A stretch of 64,000 nt of DNA, taken from assembly GCF_000429905.1 (NCBI RefSeq), contig NZ_KE386982.1, positions 146,551 to 210,550 on the forward strand, in the 5' to 3' direction. The DNA comes from Desulfatibacillum aliphaticivorans DSM 15576. Lineage in GTDB: Bacteria > Desulfobacterota > Desulfobacteria > Desulfobacterales > Desulfatibacillaceae. A program made the position numbers and the translations under genes. Each line of letters opens with the position of its first letter. The first letter of the stretch is position 1. Shown here piece after piece: positions 44,127 to 53,103 of this stretch. Below the pieces are notes generated by a model. It was not told the origin of the DNA. It was given only the letters and a program-made list of their open reading frames with translations, and did not search any database.

Positions 44127-44731
44127 GGCTGCACCGCCTTTAAAGCCTGAATGGCCGCTTTCTCCGCCTGTTTAATCTCGGAGGGCGTTCCGGATACGGA
44201 CAACCGCCCCACAGCCCCGACTTCCACGCAATCCACCAGGGTGACGTCCACCTGTTTTTCCACTTCATTGGCGGCCAAAAAGATGTACGCGGCGGGCTCG
44301 CATTCCACGGTGAGCAGGTCCTTGCCCGGAATCAGCAAAGATCCGTTCCGGTACACGTTCATCAACTGGGCGTGGTACGGGCTGACCTTGTTAATAATCA
44401 GGGAGCTCAAGACTTCCGGCTTGGTTTTGTCCTTTTCGGTGAAACCCAGCCCCTTCAATGCTGCGCTGCCTGCATAAAGCACGTCCTGCTGAGACTTGGC
44501 ATGGATCTCCATGTACCCGAAATACCGCTCGCAAAGGGATTTCCCCAGTTTGACCGGACTGGCCTTAAGCGCCAGGTCAATGGCTTGGTTGATCAGGATG
44601 CCGGGCTGCACTTCCATCACAAGGGAGGACTCCCCGCCTATCGGCAGGAACCCTGGCGAGCTTGCAGCGGCCACCCCGGCCAACTGGGGCTGGAGGCGAT
44701 CAATAAAGGCGTATGCACGAAGGGAATTCAA
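44123..44731 (-). CDS. Two-repeat BMC-like shell protein
   Basis: 202 residues made of two BMC-like halves: LRAYAFIDRLQPQLAGVAA... (~1-100) and KPEVLSSLIINKVSPYH... (~110-202, ending with SGTPSEIKQAEKAAIQAL). It is not a close match to PduB, PduT or EutL and looks like the less-studied two-repeat BMC-like family. Likely a trimeric facet or accessory shell piece. It lies 12 bp after the tailed BMC-H gene. Confidence 0.65.
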   Translation of the reverse strand: MNSLRAYAFIDRLQPQLAGVAAASSPGFLPIGGESSLVMEVQPGILINQAIDLALKASPVKLGKSLCERYFGYMEIHAKSQQDVLYAGSAALKGLGFTEKDKTKPEVLSSLIINKVSPYHAQLMNVYRNGSLLIPGKDLLTVECEPAAYIFLAANEVEKQVDVTLVDCVEVGAVGRLSVSGTPSEIKQAEKAAIQALKAVQP

Positions 44732-44743
44732 AGGGACAGACTC

Positions 44744-45400
44744 CTATTTCCTGGATTTCGGCTTATTGCCGCCGTCTGTTTTCGCCGGCGCAGTCTTGCC
44801 CGAGTCCGCCTGCTTTTCCGGCGTTTTGGGGCTGGACGCATTTTTTGCTTCCGAAGCGGTAGGTTTGGAGGATTTTGTTTTTGCTTCGGGTTTGGACGCC
44901 TGCTTGGCGGGCGCCTCTTTCGTGTCTTTTACGTCTTTCGCCTCGGGCGCCGCTTTCTCAGCGGGCGCTTCCTCCTTGTCTGCAGTTGCGGTTGCAGGCT
45001 TGGATTCAGAGGCTTTTACTGCGCTTTCCTGGCTTCCTTTGGATTCCTTTTCGGACGACGAACCGGAGGGGGCGCCGTCTTCGGGTTCGCTGTCGGACCC
45101 ATTGAATGGCGGTACGTTGTCCTTTCCGCATATTTCCGTATCGATCACTTGGTCATCCGGACGAGGGATGACATGCGCCGCGACCAGATTGCCAAGTTTC
45201 TGGGCGGTTGCAGCGCCTGAACTGACAGCGGCCTTAACCGCGGCTACGTCCCCGGTCAGCTTGATGACCATGTAGCCGGCCCCGTTAAATTCGTAGCCCA
45301 AAAGCGTGACGTTGGCGGCTTTTAAAGCGGCGTCCGCCGCTTCCACCGCGCCCACCATGCCCAGGGTTTCGATAAGGCCGATGCTCTTTACTTTCTTCAT
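44744..45400 (-). CDS. BMC-H shell protein with long charged tail (PduK-like)
   Basis: A normal BMC-H domain in residues 1-92 (SIGLIETLGMVGAVEAADAALKAANV is the standard fold start), then ~125 residues of low-complexity sequence rich in Lys, Glu, Ser, Ala and Pro. The tail should be disordered. PduK also has a C-terminal extension, but shorter and Cys-bearing; no Cys is seen in this tail. The tail may anchor cargo, link shell facets or tether compartments. It lies 47 bp after pduH. Confidence 0.85.
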   Translation of the reverse strand: MKKVKSIGLIETLGMVGAVEAADAALKAANVTLLGYEFNGAGYMVIKLTGDVAAVKAAVSSGAATAQKLGNLVAAHVIPRPDDQVIDTEICGKDNVPPFNGSDSEPEDGAPSGSSSEKESKGSQESAVKASESKPATATADKEEAPAEKAAPEAKDVKDTKEAPAKQASKPEAKTKSSKPTASEAKNASSPKTPEKQADSGKTAPAKTDGGNKPKSRK

Positions 45401-45447
45401 TGATATCCCTTTCGCCCGGGATTCGGCCCAGGCCTCACTGCTTGCAA

Positions 45448-45882
45448 CTAATTTAGTTTATCCTTGGTTCCTGAATCCCCGCATGGACCGGCCGTGTCCG
45501 CCGGGTCCATGATGAACGGGTTGCCTTTGACCAGCCGGGCCGCGTTTCGGCCCAGCCTGTACAGGGACTCTTGGGACACCTCTTCCCAAGTCAGGTGGAA
45601 GAGGGGACGCTTTTCAGGCAGGTCCCTGTGATGGAGCACCACTCCGGTAATGGCGCCGCCGGCAGCCGCTTTAACGGAAAGCCCCACGTTGATCCGGGAG
45701 GCCTTCGCCGCCTGACTGGCCGCCAATATCGCGTCGTTTTCCTGGGAATCCCTTTTTTCACAAGGGATTCCTTCTTCCTCCAGGCCGTTTTCCAGGGCCT
45801 GGACGAACCAATCGGGCGCTTCTCCCAATACAACCAGGTAAACGGCCGGTTTTTGAGCAACTTGCAGAAGCGGAGATCCCAT
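45448..45882 (-). CDS. pduH: Diol dehydratase reactivase small subunit
   Basis: 144 residues. VYLVVLGEAPDWF at the start and GITGVVLHHRDLP fit PduH/DdrB, which swaps with the dehydratase beta subunit to release damaged cobalamin. I chose ATG 45882, two bases after the pduG stop, with AAAGGA eight bases upstream; the frame is open upstream only inside pduG. Confidence 0.85.
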   Translation of the reverse strand: MGSPLLQVAQKPAVYLVVLGEAPDWFVQALENGLEEEGIPCEKRDSQENDAILAASQAAKASRINVGLSVKAAAGGAITGVVLHHRDLPEKRPLFHLTWEEVSQESLYRLGRNAARLVKGNPFIMDPADTAGPCGDSGTKDKLN

Positions 45883-45884
45883 GA

Positions 45885-47693
45885 TCAGCATCCTTTCCTG
45901 GAAAGGCACAGGCCGGTGGCCACGGCGTTTCTGGGGCCTTCGCATCCGCGAATGTTCCCCTTGCCCAACACCGGGCCGTACTCCGCCAGGGCGTCGGCGA
46001 TCATTTCCGGGATTTCAAAATCCAGGGCCGATCCGCCCACCAGGGCCACAAAGTCGATAAGCCTGATGTTGCCGCCGGGCGCTACCTGCTCCAAAGCCCT
46101 CAGGGCGTTTCTTACAAAAACCTTTTCCTTGGCTTTACGGCGCACGTTTACGATCTGGTTCAGGTTGAGATCGTGCATGATGGGAATGGGGCCGTTTTCG
46201 CCCAGGATAGCCACCCTGCCGAACAGGGAGGGATCCAGGTGGGCGTCGAAAAACTCCACGGCCCCGGTTTCGTGCCGCATGTGAAAGAGGGTTTCCACCT
46301 TGGCCAGGGGATAGCGCTTGATGTCCTCGGCCAGGTCGGGATCGTCCAGGCCAAGCTCCGTGTTGATGAGCATGGTCACCATGTCTCCCGCTCCGGCCAT
46401 GTGGATGGACTTGACCGTTCCGTCCCGATGAATGATGGAGGCGTCGGTGGAGCCTCCGCCCAGGTCCAGGATGGCCAGGGGCGCTTCTGCGCCGGGGGTG
46501 GTCAGGGCGCCGGTGATGGCCATTTCAGCCTCCACGCCGCCGATTTCCACTTCCACGCCGGTTTCCTCTTTTAATTTGGCCGCCAGGCGCTGCATGGGAA
46601 TATTCTGGGTCATGACCATGGCCGCCAGGCCCACGGCCGTGCCGCGGGTGAATTCCCCGGCCAGGCCGCCCAGCACATGCTGGGGCTGGAGGGTGTTTAC
46701 GGCCAGCACATCCTGTATCTTGATGAGGCTTACAGGCTGGTCCGTCAGTTCGGCCATAACGGTTCTGACCCGTTCGAACATGCCGTGGGCGTTGGTGCCG
46801 GGCTGGGACTGGATTTCCTTCAGCGGCGCCACCCTGGCCAACTTCTCCATGATGGCGTCGGCGCCCAGTTCCACGTCCACGGTCTCCTTGGCGGTTTCGC
46901 CCACCAGGGTGATGGTCCCGGCCGGAATCCGGCGCTCCTGGACGTCGCCCTTGGGGGTTTTGATCACCACCCCGGACCGGTTGCCGGTGAGGGCCCTGGC
47001 AATGGGGGTAATCTGCCGGGTTTCCTCCGGGGATAATTCAAACAGGGTGGCGATGTCGTATGGATTGGACAATTTTTCGATGGACCTGCCCACGCGGGCC
47101 ACTTCCAGCGCCGCGGGCATGCCCAAAGGAACTTTGTCGATATGCTGGACTTCATCCACAATGGGGATAGGGGAGGTCAGGCGGTTGTATATCAGAACGC
47201 CGTCGTCCTTTTTTACTATCGCGCCGGTTATTTTGACGCCCTTGGCGACTGCGGCGTTGATCATCTCCGCCGCCTGGGTAAAGTCCACGCCGCCGTCAAT
47301 GACGGCAATGCAGGGAGCGCCGGGGGCGGTCTGGGTCAGGTCGCGGATATCTACGGTCACTCCCTGACCCAGACCCAGCCCGCCTGGTGTATCCGGATTA
47401 TGTCCGATCATGGCCGATTCCGTGATGACGGTTTCCGTAATGGTCTCCATGGCTACATCTCCGATTACGGGCGTCGCCTTATTCAACAGAATCAGGTCCA
47501 GATCGTTCCGGGTCATGGAAACTGCGGCCATGGCTTTGTCCACGGCGTCAATGACGCACATGGCGTTGCGCAGGGTGCCTTTCAGGCCTATGGTTCTCAC
47601 AAGAGCGCTGGACAAAAATTGGATGTCGCCGCCAATTCTCGCCACAGCCACTTCCGTGGAATTGTTCCCTATGTCTACACCAGCAATGAGCAT
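45885..47693 (-). CDS. pduG: Diol dehydratase reactivase large subunit
   Basis: 602 residues, the standard length of PduG/DdrA. Actin-fold ATPase with GVDIGNNSTEVAVARI at the start, the swiveling-domain region (residues ~80-290), and LDLGGGSTDASII as the second phosphate loop. It reactivates diol dehydratase by exchanging inactive cobalamin. Followed by pduH after 2 bp, so coupled translation is likely. Confidence 0.93.
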   Translation of the reverse strand: MLIAGVDIGNNSTEVAVARIGGDIQFLSSALVRTIGLKGTLRNAMCVIDAVDKAMAAVSMTRNDLDLILLNKATPVIGDVAMETITETVITESAMIGHNPDTPGGLGLGQGVTVDIRDLTQTAPGAPCIAVIDGGVDFTQAAEMINAAVAKGVKITGAIVKKDDGVLIYNRLTSPIPIVDEVQHIDKVPLGMPAALEVARVGRSIEKLSNPYDIATLFELSPEETRQITPIARALTGNRSGVVIKTPKGDVQERRIPAGTITLVGETAKETVDVELGADAIMEKLARVAPLKEIQSQPGTNAHGMFERVRTVMAELTDQPVSLIKIQDVLAVNTLQPQHVLGGLAGEFTRGTAVGLAAMVMTQNIPMQRLAAKLKEETGVEVEIGGVEAEMAITGALTTPGAEAPLAILDLGGGSTDASIIHRDGTVKSIHMAGAGDMVTMLINTELGLDDPDLAEDIKRYPLAKVETLFHMRHETGAVEFFDAHLDPSLFGRVAILGENGPIPIMHDLNLNQIVNVRRKAKEKVFVRNALRALEQVAPGGNIRLIDFVALVGGSALDFEIPEMIADALAEYGPVLGKGNIRGCEGPRNAVATGLCLSRKGC

Positions 47694-47727
47694 TTAACTT
47701 CTCCACTGTCCTCCGGCGATCGCCTGA

Positions 47728-48288
47728 CTAGCGGTCTCCTTTGAGCCGGTTGTTCTTCTCGTAAACGTCAGCCGCTTCCCGCACCAGTTTGGCGCAGGCG
47801 GGGGCCTGGTACTTCTGTTCCAGTTCCTCGGCCATGGAGATCATTTCCTGCTTGGTTGCCCTGTAGGGGCGCAGGAAGTTGTACATCTCCAGCAGTCTGG
47901 CGTCGGGGATCCGGGTCATCTCGCCGGCGCGGGCCAGGTTGTTGGCCAGGTTGGGGCGGTTGACGCTCTTGGCGATTTCGTTCTGATACGCCAGGGTTTC
48001 CGGGCGGGTCTTGATATCGTCGAACTGAATGTCGCCGGCGATCACCTTTTCAATGGTGATGTCGTCCAGGCCCAGTCCGGTGGCGGACTTGACCAGGTCT
48101 TTGCGTTTGATTCCCAGAGGATAGGAGCTGGCGTCCAGCTTGCCGCCCTGGCTTGCAGGGGCGGACAGGCCTTCGGACTGAAGCTTGGTCAAAACGTTTC
48201 TTACGGCGCTTTCCAGGGCTTCGGGGGAGGTTCCGTCTCCGACCTTCCGGATGATGTCTGCTATCTGATCTTTCGTAAAACTTACCAT
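47728..48288 (-). CDS. pduE: Diol dehydratase small subunit
   Basis: 186 residues. C-terminal NNLARAGEMTRIPDARLLEMYNFLRP is clear family sequence (in part LARAGEMTRIPD, RLLEMYNFLRP). An N-terminal helix of ~30 residues precedes the core, as in PduE. Part of the B12-dependent PduCDE enzyme. Confidence 0.93.
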   Translation of the reverse strand: MVSFTKDQIADIIRKVGDGTSPEALESAVRNVLTKLQSEGLSAPASQGGKLDASSYPLGIKRKDLVKSATGLGLDDITIEKVIAGDIQFDDIKTRPETLAYQNEIAKSVNRPNLANNLARAGEMTRIPDARLLEMYNFLRPYRATKQEMISMAEELEQKYQAPACAKLVREAADVYEKNNRLKGDR

Positions 48289-48318
48289 TTTTATCTCCTT
48301 CGCATCCCAGCGGCCTGG

Positions 48319-48963
48319 TTAGCCCTGAACCACTTCAAGAATTTTCTTTTGCGGGTCCAAAAACTGCACTTCCTTGTTGTGCAGCAGGGCTGCAAGACCC
48401 TGGTACCTGGGCCTGGCCATGGGATCGTTTTTCACGGGAACCGGATTGGGGTTCTCGCCCTTGGCGTATTTGGCGGCGTTTTTGCCGATAGCCCGGAACG
48501 TTTCAGCTTCTACCAGGGGGGCCTGGGGGAAAAGCTCCAGGTTCTGCAGGGGCGCAAGATCCTTCTGATGGATGACGGAGGTCCCTCTGGAGAGGATGCC
48601 GATTCCAACGCCGGAACCGCTCAACTGGGCGGCGGCGTGAGCCAGGAATGCCACGTCGGCGGTTTGGTAATTCCGCACGAACCTGGCCGTCAGGCCTTCT
48701 TCCTCGATGCCTGCAGCCACTTCGGCCAGCACCACGGAATGGGGAATGTCAATAATGGTCTTGGTGGGAGTGACGCCGAATCCCGGAGGCACGGCAACCA
48801 CCACTTCCTTGGGGTTGTTCCCTGCCTGGGCGGGCCCTTTTTCGATGAAGTTAAGGGGCTTGTCCGTATCCACCGCGGCGGGAGCAGGAGCGGCCGCGCC
48901 GCCCGCCATCTGACCCACGACTTCGGTAATGATCTGTCTTAGCATCTCTTCTGTGAGTTTCAT
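48319..48963 (-). CDS. pduD: Diol dehydratase medium subunit
   Basis: 214 residues. The first ~20 (MKLTEEMLRQIITEVVGQM) form the amphipathic targeting helix typical of PduD, followed by an Ala/Pro linker. The core includes VVVAVPPGFGV and GIGILSRGTSVIHQKDL. Lies 10 bp after pduC. Confidence 0.93.
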   Translation of the reverse strand: MKLTEEMLRQIITEVVGQMAGGAAAPAPAAVDTDKPLNFIEKGPAQAGNNPKEVVVAVPPGFGVTPTKTIIDIPHSVVLAEVAAGIEEEGLTARFVRNYQTADVAFLAHAAAQLSGSGVGIGILSRGTSVIHQKDLAPLQNLELFPQAPLVEAETFRAIGKNAAKYAKGENPNPVPVKNDPMARPRYQGLAALLHNKEVQFLDPQKKILEVVQG

Positions 48964-48973
48964 TTTCTACTCC

Positions 48974-50641
48974 CTATATGTCTTCAGGGCTGATGGCCTG
49001 GGGAATGTTCTTGAGCAGCTCCCAGCGTTCGCCTTCCAGGCGGTAGCCGGTGCCGGGGCCCATGTAATCGTTGCGGTCGTTTATCGCGCTCTTGACGTTG
49101 AAGTTCTCGTCAACGATCGCGGAGGTGTGCAGATAATCGCCCGAAACCTTTTGCTTAAGCATTCCCAATACGGATTCCGCAACGTCCTGGAAGCCGTGCT
49201 TGTGCAGAGCCCTGACAATGTCCAGGCCGGTTTTGCCGGACTTGAGGAACTCTTCAATGGCGCGAAGGTCTTCCGGCTGGTTGCGGTCAGGCATGTCCTT
49301 GGATCCGTGGGCGTAGGTGGCTGCTTCCACTTCTTCGTCGGTGATTGCGGGGAAGCCTACTTCCTGGAAGACGGCCTGCATGGCGCGGGCGGCCTTGTTC
49401 CTAACGGCGATGATCTGCTCTTCGGTCACGGGACGCAGGGCCATGTCGCACTGGAGGTCGCGCTGCAAAACGAGCATGTCGTCGAAGTCGTCGGAGTCGT
49501 GGGTGGAGCCTGCGAACATGTTATCGTAGTTGGGCACCCCGGAGTACCCGGAGAACACATAGTCGGTGCCGGGCAGGAACTGCATAAGCATTCTGGCGGT
49601 GTTCCTGATGGGGGAGTGGGTGAAGGTCTGGTCGTTGCCGGAAGCCACTTCCAGGTCCAACAGAACCGTGGCCACGTTTTCGGCCAGGACGGCGCGGATG
49701 CCCCCCGGGACTGCGCCGGGAACGCCGATGCAGGAGATGGAGCCGTTCTGGAGGCCCTGCACGCCGGCGCCCTTGGTGATCATAATGCACTTGATCTCAA
49801 GGTAAAGCATGGATTTTTTGTTGGCGTAGCCCATCTGCACTTCCGATCCTGTGCCGGAGGTGAAGCGCATTTTGATGCCGCGGGAGGCGTAGGCGGAAGC
49901 CAGGAAAGCCTTGGACCACGGGGTGTCGTCGCCGTCTACGAAGACCTGGTCCGTGCCGTAAACGGAAACGGTTTCAGCGTAGGCGGTGAGGCCCTTCATG
50001 CCCATCTGAAGCTCCATGGCTTCTTCCACGGCGCACTGGGTCAGGGTGCCGCGGCATCCCACCTGACCGCCGATCAAAAGAGCAATGGCGTTCATGGGGG
50101 CGTAACGGGCGATGCCGACGGTGGTTTCCAGTTCCTGGAAGCCGCGGTAGGAGCCTTCGGCGGAGTCGGCGGCCAGCAGAGCCGGGGTGTCCTTGACGTT
50201 GGTGATGTGAGCCTGGTTGGCGGGCGTCTTGCGGCAGCGCAGTTTCTGCATGGCCATCATGAGCTCAACCACGTTCATTTTCTTCAGGATGTCCAGGATC
50301 TTGGCCGGGGTCAGGCCCGGAACCAGACGCTTGATTTCAGCGCCGGACACATTGATGTCCACCAGCTTCTTGGCGAATTCCAGGGAGTCAATGGCCATGG
50401 CTTCGGCCGCCACGTTCACGTCGATGCAATGGTTGGCGATAAAGGTGTCGATCATGTCGAATTCCGCGCAGGGAATTCCGTCCATTTCCACAACCTTGCC
50501 GTTTTCTATTTTGAGTCCGGGTTTCGGGTCGTAAGGGCTGTCCATGGCAACGAGTCCGACTTCAGCCCATTCCTTGATGAATCCGTCTTTGTTGACGGCC
50601 CTTTGTTCCAGGACCTCAAATCGCTTTTGTCTTTTCTGCAA
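48974..50641 (-). CDS. pduC: B12-dependent diol/glycerol dehydratase large subunit
   Basis: 555 residues, the full length of PduC. It carries the catalytic TIM barrel that converts 1,2-propanediol to propionaldehyde or glycerol to 3-hydroxypropionaldehyde. MQKRQKRFEVLEQRAVNKDGF is the usual N-terminus in outline, and GTLTQCAVEEAMELQMGMKG and FTSGTGSEVQMGY are conserved active-site blocks. It is a cobalamin enzyme, not the glycyl-radical type. Substrate preference cannot be fixed from sequence. Confidence 0.95.
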   Translation of the reverse strand: MQKRQKRFEVLEQRAVNKDGFIKEWAEVGLVAMDSPYDPKPGLKIENGKVVEMDGIPCAEFDMIDTFIANHCIDVNVAAEAMAIDSLEFAKKLVDINVSGAEIKRLVPGLTPAKILDILKKMNVVELMMAMQKLRCRKTPANQAHITNVKDTPALLAADSAEGSYRGFQELETTVGIARYAPMNAIALLIGGQVGCRGTLTQCAVEEAMELQMGMKGLTAYAETVSVYGTDQVFVDGDDTPWSKAFLASAYASRGIKMRFTSGTGSEVQMGYANKKSMLYLEIKCIMITKGAGVQGLQNGSISCIGVPGAVPGGIRAVLAENVATVLLDLEVASGNDQTFTHSPIRNTARMLMQFLPGTDYVFSGYSGVPNYDNMFAGSTHDSDDFDDMLVLQRDLQCDMALRPVTEEQIIAVRNKAARAMQAVFQEVGFPAITDEEVEAATYAHGSKDMPDRNQPEDLRAIEEFLKSGKTGLDIVRALHKHGFQDVAESVLGMLKQKVSGDYLHTSAIVDENFNVKSAINDRNDYMGPGTGYRLEGERWELLKNIPQAISPEDI

Positions 50642-50659
50642 TTTGGCACGCTCCTTTTC

Positions 50660-51463
50660 TTAAATGTAGGGGATGTGAGCGGAGGGGCAGTCCTGTCCCC
50701 AGGCAGCCAGAAGAGGCTTGCCAACTTCACGGCCGGCGATGATGGCCTGACGCACTGCGCCGGAGTCGCCGGAAACGGTGATGAACACTTCGTTGGAGAA
50801 GCTGGTGCCGTGAGCCGGAGATCCGTAATCCAGAACGTCTACGTCAGCGGATTTAACGGCCGCGTCGATCATGAGCATGCCGATGACTGCGGGAGCGCCC
50901 AGGATCAGGCCGAAAGCCTTGCCTTCGGGAGCGCCGAACACGGTGGTGAGGCACTTGGAGGCGCGAGCGGTGTACTGCAGTTCCAGGTGGCCCATATCAT
51001 TGGCGTATACGTCGCCGAAGAACTTGGGCAGGTTGTCCAGGGTGACTTCCACGGCGCGGCGAGCGTCGGAAACGTCCTCGGCGCCGAACACGATCAGGGA
51101 GCCGTGGCCTGCGCCGCCCTGGGTGTCGCGGGGAAGTTCCACCTTGAGGATTTCGGTGTTGGTGGCCTTGATGGCTTCGTCGGCCGCCATGATCTGGGGG
51201 CCTGCTCCGGTGCGGGCGCCGATGATGCCCAGGGAGCGGTATTTCTTGTCAAAGCCCATGATTTCATGGATGGACTGGTCCAGGTTGGCGATGACCAGAC
51301 CCTGGGTGTTTCCAAACTCGCAAACGCCCACAAACTCGGTCAGGCCGCTGGCGGCGCAAGCTGCGACCGCGGGGGCCGCCGGGCAAGCGGCGGGAGCCGC
51401 TGCGGGGGTTTCCACCCTCTTCATAACTTCTTTCATAACGGCGTTTATAATGTCGTCCTGCAT
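50660..51463 (-). CDS. pduB: BMC-T shell protein PduB
   Basis: 267 residues. N-terminal helix MQDDIINAVMKEVMKRVE, an Ala/Pro/Cys linker, then two BMC domains (GLTEFVGVCEFGNTQGLVIA and GLILGAPAVIGMLMIDAAVK). Matches PduB, the major trimeric shell protein; the N-terminal helix links shell and core. 18 bp before pduC. Confidence 0.93.
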   Translation of the reverse strand: MQDDIINAVMKEVMKRVETPAAAPAACPAAPAVAACAASGLTEFVGVCEFGNTQGLVIANLDQSIHEIMGFDKKYRSLGIIGARTGAGPQIMAADEAIKATNTEILKVELPRDTQGGAGHGSLIVFGAEDVSDARRAVEVTLDNLPKFFGDVYANDMGHLELQYTARASKCLTTVFGAPEGKAFGLILGAPAVIGMLMIDAAVKSADVDVLDYGSPAHGTSFSNEVFITVSGDSGAVRQAIIAGREVGKPLLAAWGQDCPSAHIPYI

Positions 51464-51504
51464 GGTAATCTCCCTTATCTGCTATAAGATTGTGTTCGTT
51501 GGTC

Positions 51505-51798
51505 TTATTTGACGCTATCAAGGCCCTGGGGCAGAATGCCTTCCACTTCCGTATGGGGCCTGGGGATGACATGGACGGACACCACTTCGCCAACCTTGGC
51601 GGCTGCTGCAGCGCCGGCGTCGGTGGCTGCCTTGACGGCGCCCACATCTCCGCGAACCATAGTCGTGACCAATCCGGAACCGATCTTGATGTTGCCGATC
51701 AGGGTGACGTTGGCCGCCTTAACCATAGCGTCGGCCGCCTCTATATTGGCGACGAGGCCTCTGGTCTCAACCATTCCCAATGCTTCTTTTCCTACCAT
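51505..51798 (-). CDS. pduA: BMC-H shell protein PduA
   Basis: 97-residue hexameric shell protein. EALGMVETRGLVANIEAADAM is the standard BMC fold start in outline and VISVHVIPRPH-like SVHVIPRPH the end. I chose ATG 51798 with GGAG about eight bases upstream; the open frame starts 35 codons earlier. First of the core pdu genes, 262 bp after the membrane-protein gene. Confidence 0.95.
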   Translation of the reverse strand: MVGKEALGMVETRGLVANIEAADAMVKAANVTLIGNIKIGSGLVTTMVRGDVGAVKAATDAGAAAAAKVGEVVSVHVIPRPHTEVEGILPQGLDSVK

Positions 51799-51997
51799 TG
51801 TGTTGTCTCCTTCGTTGCCGCCGGGAGCCTTTGCCCGGGGCTTTGCGTTGTTTTCGCCGGTCTGCACCGCGCAGGAGCCGGCATCATCCAAAGTTAAAGC
51901 CATGTTAGCCCTTGGCCCGGTTCTGCGTAAATACGGCCCACCCCGTGTTTATGGTTAGGGATTTCAGCTAATTTCATCTTCTGTGCACCGTATTTTT

Positions 51998-52050
51998 TAT
52001 AGGGTTCACCCTATATGCCATAGGGTCTTGAAACCCCCAAAAATAGGGTC
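51998..52050. promoter_or_regulatory. Repeated TAGGGT motifs upstream of pduA
   Basis: Perfect inverted repeat ATAGGG-TTCA-CCCTAT at 51999-52014, followed by CATAGGGTC (52019-52027) and AATAGGGTC (52042-52050). The motif TATAGGGT recurs at 53131-53138 in the regulator side of the locus. Likely operator or promoter element for pduA. Confidence 0.5.
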
Positions 52051-52060
52051 TCCCCCAGGT

Positions 52061-52942
52061 CTACAGGACCAGGTTGATAAGCAGTACATTCAGGGCGATC
52101 GCCGTGGCCGGCGGGTCAATATGCGTGTCGCAGTTGGTGTTGAAGATTTTGATCGCCATGTCTCCGAACAGGGCGCCCAAAGCTGCAAAAGCCCCGCCCA
52201 CCAGGATGCCGCCCACCGGAGGCAGGCCCGCGTTCATGGCCATGGCCGCAGCCAGAGCGCTGGGGTAGGCGATGTGATGCGTCGCCGGGGTGTCGAATCC
52301 CGTCTGGGTGAAAATCAGGGAAATGGCCGAAAAGCCGAAGGCCAGGGCGAAGATGGGAGTGATGTTGGCCGTGGTGTTGGTCTTGACTACAGCCACGAGG
52401 CCGGCCCACATAAGGCCCACGCAGAAGCCCAGGATGATGTTGTACCAAAAGGGCTTGCCCAGAGACATGTACGCGCGCTTCTCGCTTTCGTTGTACATGC
52501 CGCAAACGCCCTTTTCGCCGAAGATCAAACGCCCCAGAACGCCGCATGCAAACACGGATACGGCGATGTTATCCGTAGGGACGCCGATCTTGGTTAACCC
52601 CGTGGTGATTAAAAGGCCGATGACGCCGAAGACGCCGCCAACCAGCATGACGGAAGGTTCGCCGGTGCCGTTCAGGGAAAGCAGGATGTTCCCGCCTTCT
52701 TCAATGTAGCCCTTCTTGCCGGCGTAGGCCGTGGCCGCCACGCCGCCCACGAAGAATACGTGGGGTCCCAGAGCAGGCCCGAAGGCCAGGGGGCCCAAAA
52801 CGTCGACGGGCTGGCCCAGCATGGCGAAGAATCCCCCGATCACGGCGAAGATGCCTGTCAGAATAAATGCCGGTAGAGCGCCGATGCACGCTCCAACCAC
52901 GCCGCCCCCAAAGCCGACTAACAATAGTACTAAAAAGTCCAT
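52061..52942 (-). CDS. Polytopic membrane protein, first gene of the BMC operon
   Basis: 293 residues with roughly 8-9 hydrophobic, Gly/Ala-rich segments (e.g. LLLVGFGGGVVGACIGALPAFI at the start, residues 5-26). I do not recognise a named family. It is not a PduF/GlpF aquaporin: no NPA boxes. Position at the head of the locus suggests uptake or export of a substrate or product (diol, aldehyde-derived acid). AGGAGAGG precedes the ATG. Confidence 0.65.
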   Translation of the reverse strand: MDFLVLLLVGFGGGVVGACIGALPAFILTGIFAVIGGFFAMLGQPVDVLGPLAFGPALGPHVFFVGGVAATAYAGKKGYIEEGGNILLSLNGTGEPSVMLVGGVFGVIGLLITTGLTKIGVPTDNIAVSVFACGVLGRLIFGEKGVCGMYNESEKRAYMSLGKPFWYNIILGFCVGLMWAGLVAVVKTNTTANITPIFALAFGFSAISLIFTQTGFDTPATHHIAYPSALAAAMAMNAGLPPVGGILVGGAFAALGALFGDMAIKIFNTNCDTHIDPPATAIALNVLLINLVL

Positions 52943-53002
52943 TCCCTTTACCTCTCCTGTGTAATGTTAAGCGTTGATGTGTTCACGGTTGGCCCCGGGT
53001 TC

Positions 53003-53049
53003 GGAGCCCTTAGGTCCGTGTTGGAACCTACGTGCACAAGGGGGCTTCC
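53003..53049 (-). promoter_or_regulatory. Long imperfect hairpin in the BMC operon leader region
   Basis: Outer arms GGAGCCCTT (53003-53011) / AAGGGGGCTTCC (53038-53049) and inner arms TAGGTCC / GGAACCTA (53011-53030) stack into one long imperfect hairpin 60-110 bp before the first gene of the operon. If transcribed it would be a leader structure. No known riboswitch was recognised. Confidence 0.4.
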
Positions 53050-53103
53050 GGCAATTAGGCGGACACACCATTTTGATGGAGGGAAGGACTCCAATTTGGC
53101 GCC

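Noticed and set aside
44123..44731. Possible PduL in the locus at this position
   Set aside because: Lacks PduL's His-rich metal motifs (such as SNRHIHLS); the sequence is two BMC-like repeats.
48929..51487. 852-residue open frame on the plus strand, antisense to pduB-pduC-pduD
   Set aside because: Strong family matches are on the minus strand; the plus frame is low-complexity His/Val/Gly-rich, typical of antisense reading of GC-rich genes.
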